Assembly (NCBI GenBank): GCA_012511615.1
Contig: JAAZFS010000141.1
Coordinates: 1-7,448, forward strand
Direction: 5' to 3'
Origin: Elusimicrobiota bacterium
GTDB taxonomy: Bacteria; CG03; SLGR01
DNA: 7,448 bases
In this document: one piece after another, positions 6,336 to 7,448 of the stretch
How positions within the stretch are numbered: position 1 is the stretch's first letter
Layout: every line of letters starts with the position of its first letter
The notes under the pieces: model-generated
The model's database searches: none
Told to the model about the DNA's origin: nothing
Seen by the model: only the letters and a program-made list of their open reading frames with translations
Position numbers and translations under genes: made by a program

Positions 6336-6980
6336 ATGATTAAAGAAAATTTATGTTTTTTATGTGGCAGTAATAAGAATCAGCCTATTTCTGGACCCCT
6401 CCAGCGTAGCTATAGAAAATGTTTAAATTGTGGACTGGTATATGTAACAAGGGAATTTTTTATCTCTGAAAAAGAAGCCCGCAGAAGATATCTAAAGCAT
6501 GAAAATACTCCTGATTCGATCGGATATACTGAGTTTCTCAGAAAAGCAGTGAATCCTGTCTTGCCTTTCATAGAGAGAGGATCTAAGGCGCTTGACTTCG
6601 GATGTGGTCACCAACCTGTCCTTGCGGGTATTCTTGAAAGTCTCGGGGTGGAATGTGATTATTATGACCCTCTTTTTTTTCCAGAGGGAATAAAAAAAAC
6701 ATCTTACGACTTTATTTTCTCAACAGAAACTTTTGAACATTTTCAAAATCCTGCAAGAGAAATTTCTTTAATTTATTCTCTTCTCGCTAGGGGCGGTTAT
6801 CTTTCAGTAATGACAAAGTTTTTAGACTCAGAGATAAATTTCTCCAGTTGGCACTATGCTATGGATTCGACGCATCTAATTTTTTATGGAACCCAAGTTT
6901 TCAGCTATATAGCAGAAAAATGGAATTTTTCAATTTTTTATATGGACTCTGAAAGCCTGGTTGTTTTTAAGAAGGAGTAA
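6336..6980 (+). CDS. Class I SAM-dependent methyltransferase with N-terminal Zn-ribbon
   Basis: 214 residues, no signal peptide, so cytoplasmic. The N-terminus holds two CxxC pairs (C7/C10 and C29/C32) forming a probable zinc ribbon. The Rossmann-type methyltransferase domain follows: SAM-binding motif I A85-LDFGCG-91, an acidic residue at the end of the second strand (D111 in YYDPLF), motif IV around D125-FIFSTETFEH, the conserved N-P of the next helix, and LLARGGYLSVMTK as the post-motif strand. The end shows the W-H-Y-x-x-D-x-T-H-x-x-F signature seen in a family of short bacterial methyltransferases (Methyltransf_23 group). The substrate is unknown; the THxxF signature does not identify it. 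The ATG lacks a Shine-Dalgarno and follows promoter-like DNA directly. It is transcribed away from the transglycosylase and in the same direction as the downstream Fur-family gene, which has its own promoter. Confidence 0.85.
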   Translation: MIKENLCFLCGSNKNQPISGPLQRSYRKCLNCGLVYVTREFFISEKEARRRYLKHENTPDSIGYTEFLRKAVNPVLPFIERGSKALDFGCGHQPVLAGILESLGVECDYYDPLFFPEGIKKTSYDFIFSTETFEHFQNPAREISLIYSLLARGGYLSVMTKFLDSEINFSSWHYAMDSTHLIFYGTQVFSYIAEKWNFSIFYMDSESLVVFKKE

Positions 6981-6988
6981 TACTTAAT

Positions 6989-7003
6989 TTATAATCATTT
7001 AAC
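6989..7003. promoter_or_regulatory. Weak PerR-box-like site upstream of the Fur/PerR gene
   Basis: TTATAATCATTTAAC matches 11 of the 14 defined positions of the B. subtilis PerR box (TTATAATNATTATAA): the left half is complete and the right half is degenerate. It lies about 110 bp before the regulator start. The AT-rich setting makes chance matches common. Confidence 0.25.
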
Positions 7004-7073
7004 CCTAATGAACTCACCTGAAAAACTTCAGAGTAAAATAGCTTTATAAAAACTCAAATACTAGCGAAAATAT

Positions 7074-7102
7074 TTGACAAATTGACTATAAAATAGTAAC
7101 AA
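7074..7102 (+). promoter_or_regulatory. Candidate promoter of the Fur/PerR gene
   Basis: A perfect TTGACA -35 (7074-7079) is followed after 17 bp by a poor -10 (TAACAA, 7097-7102). A better -10-like TATAAAAT (7087-7094) is too close to this -35. TTGAC recurs at 7082-7086, eight bases on. The spaced pair would start transcription near 7109, about 5 nt before the ATG. Confidence 0.4.
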
Positions 7103-7115
7103 TTCTTATTACTAT
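7093..7115. promoter_or_regulatory. Candidate autoregulatory operator over the Fur/PerR start codon
   Basis: ATAGTAA (7093-7099) and TTACTAT (7109-7115) are exact inverted copies centred on 7104; two of the four inner pairs also match. The central 15 bases (TAACAATTCTTATTA) agree with 10 of 14 positions of the PerR 7-1-7 box. It overlaps the -10 region and the first two bases of the ATG, so a bound repressor would block transcription. Confidence 0.45.
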
Positions 7116-7448
7116 GAAAATGACAAAACAAAGAAAAGTAATACTTGAAGTCCTTAGAAAGACTGACTCGCATCCGTCTGCAGATAAAATCTATGAAGAT
7201 GTAAGAAAAAAAATACCTGATGTAAGTCTTGGGACTATTTATAGAAATCTTGATAAGCTTTCGGAGTCAGGCCATATATTAAAGCTGGACAAGGGTTTAG
7301 GACAGAGAAGGTATGATGGAAATACCCATCCACATCACCATATGGTATGCAAGACTTGCTGTCAGGTTTTTGATGTGCCTGAAAATGTAGAAATATCCGT
7401 AGATTTTGATGAAGAAGAATTGGATGGCTTTAATGTAAATGATTATGT
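7114..7448 (+). CDS. Fur/PerR-family metalloregulator, 3' end outside the window
   Basis: 111 residues are visible. A winged-helix DNA-binding domain (TKQR..VL, PSADKIYEDV, recognition helix S38-LGTIYRNLDKL-49) is followed by the metal-binding part. Aligned by eye with B. subtilis PerR at a constant offset of 17, all five regulatory ligands are present: H20 (H37), D68 (D85), H74 (H91), H76 (H93) and D87 (D104). The structural zinc pair C79/C82 (C96/C99) is also present; the second CxxC pair would lie beyond the window. The Asp at position 87 favours PerR over Fur (which has Glu), whereas R44 in the recognition helix is Fur-like (PerR has Asn61). The protein begins right at the TKQR motif, so the first helix of PerR is absent; an in-frame TGA at 7075 and no ATG, GTG or TTG after it rule out a longer form. 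No SD is seen. Probable role: peroxide- or iron-responsive repressor. Confidence 0.88.
   Translation, partial: MKMTKQRKVILEVLRKTDSHPSADKIYEDVRKKIPDVSLGTIYRNLDKLSESGHILKLDKGLGQRRYDGNTHPHHHMVCKTCCQVFDVPENVEISVDFDEEELDGFNVNDY

Noticed and set aside
7012..7034. Possible terminator hairpin after the methyltransferase gene (CTGAA/TTCAG with outer ACT/AGT)
   Set aside because: The stem is short and bulged and is followed by A-rich rather than T-rich sequence.

Overview
The window is a chromosomal segment of a low- to mid-GC bacterium that is probably anaerobic. A two-membrane envelope is suggested by a secreted MltB-like murein transglycosylase and by a protein with a long proline-rich extracytoplasmic linker. 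The ygeY-ygeW pair is typical of anaerobes and occurs in spirochaetes. Together with the coiled-coil and TPR/HEAT genes it makes a spirochaete-like host my best guess, but no rRNA or other marker gene here proves this.

Layout from left to right. (1) Positions 1-2866 (+): a 5'-truncated gene for a long coiled-coil protein overlaps by 8 bp a gene for a signal-peptide/TPR/Pro-rich/transmembrane/HEAT protein, so the two are probably translationally coupled and act together at the envelope. (2) Positions 2888-5450 (+): a self-contained operon with a good sigma70-type extended -10 promoter, ygeY (M20-family metallohydrolase), ygeW (knotted carbamoyltransferase) and a strong intrinsic terminator with a UACG tetraloop. 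The terminator is shared with the convergent gene. (3) Positions 5427-6248 (-): an MltB-like lytic transglycosylase whose last codons and stop lie inside the terminator hairpin. (4) Positions 6249-6335: an 87-bp divergent promoter region with back-to-back TTGAAT -35 elements forming a palindrome. (5) Positions 6336-6980 (+): a small class I SAM methyltransferase with an N-terminal Zn-ribbon. (6) Positions 7114-7448 (+): a Fur/PerR-family metalloregulator, cut by the window end, with a candidate autoregulatory palindrome over its start codon.

The two genes of the ygeY-ygeW operon have strong Shine-Dalgarno sequences. The transglycosylase, methyltransferase and Fur/PerR genes have none, and their best promoter matches end so close to the ATG that leaderless or near-leaderless mRNAs are predicted. 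No mobile element, CRISPR array, tRNA or rRNA was seen. No stretch over 300 bp lacks a gene. I do not see a clearly new multi-gene system. The least explained part is the coiled-coil plus TPR/Pro/TM/HEAT pair at the left edge.
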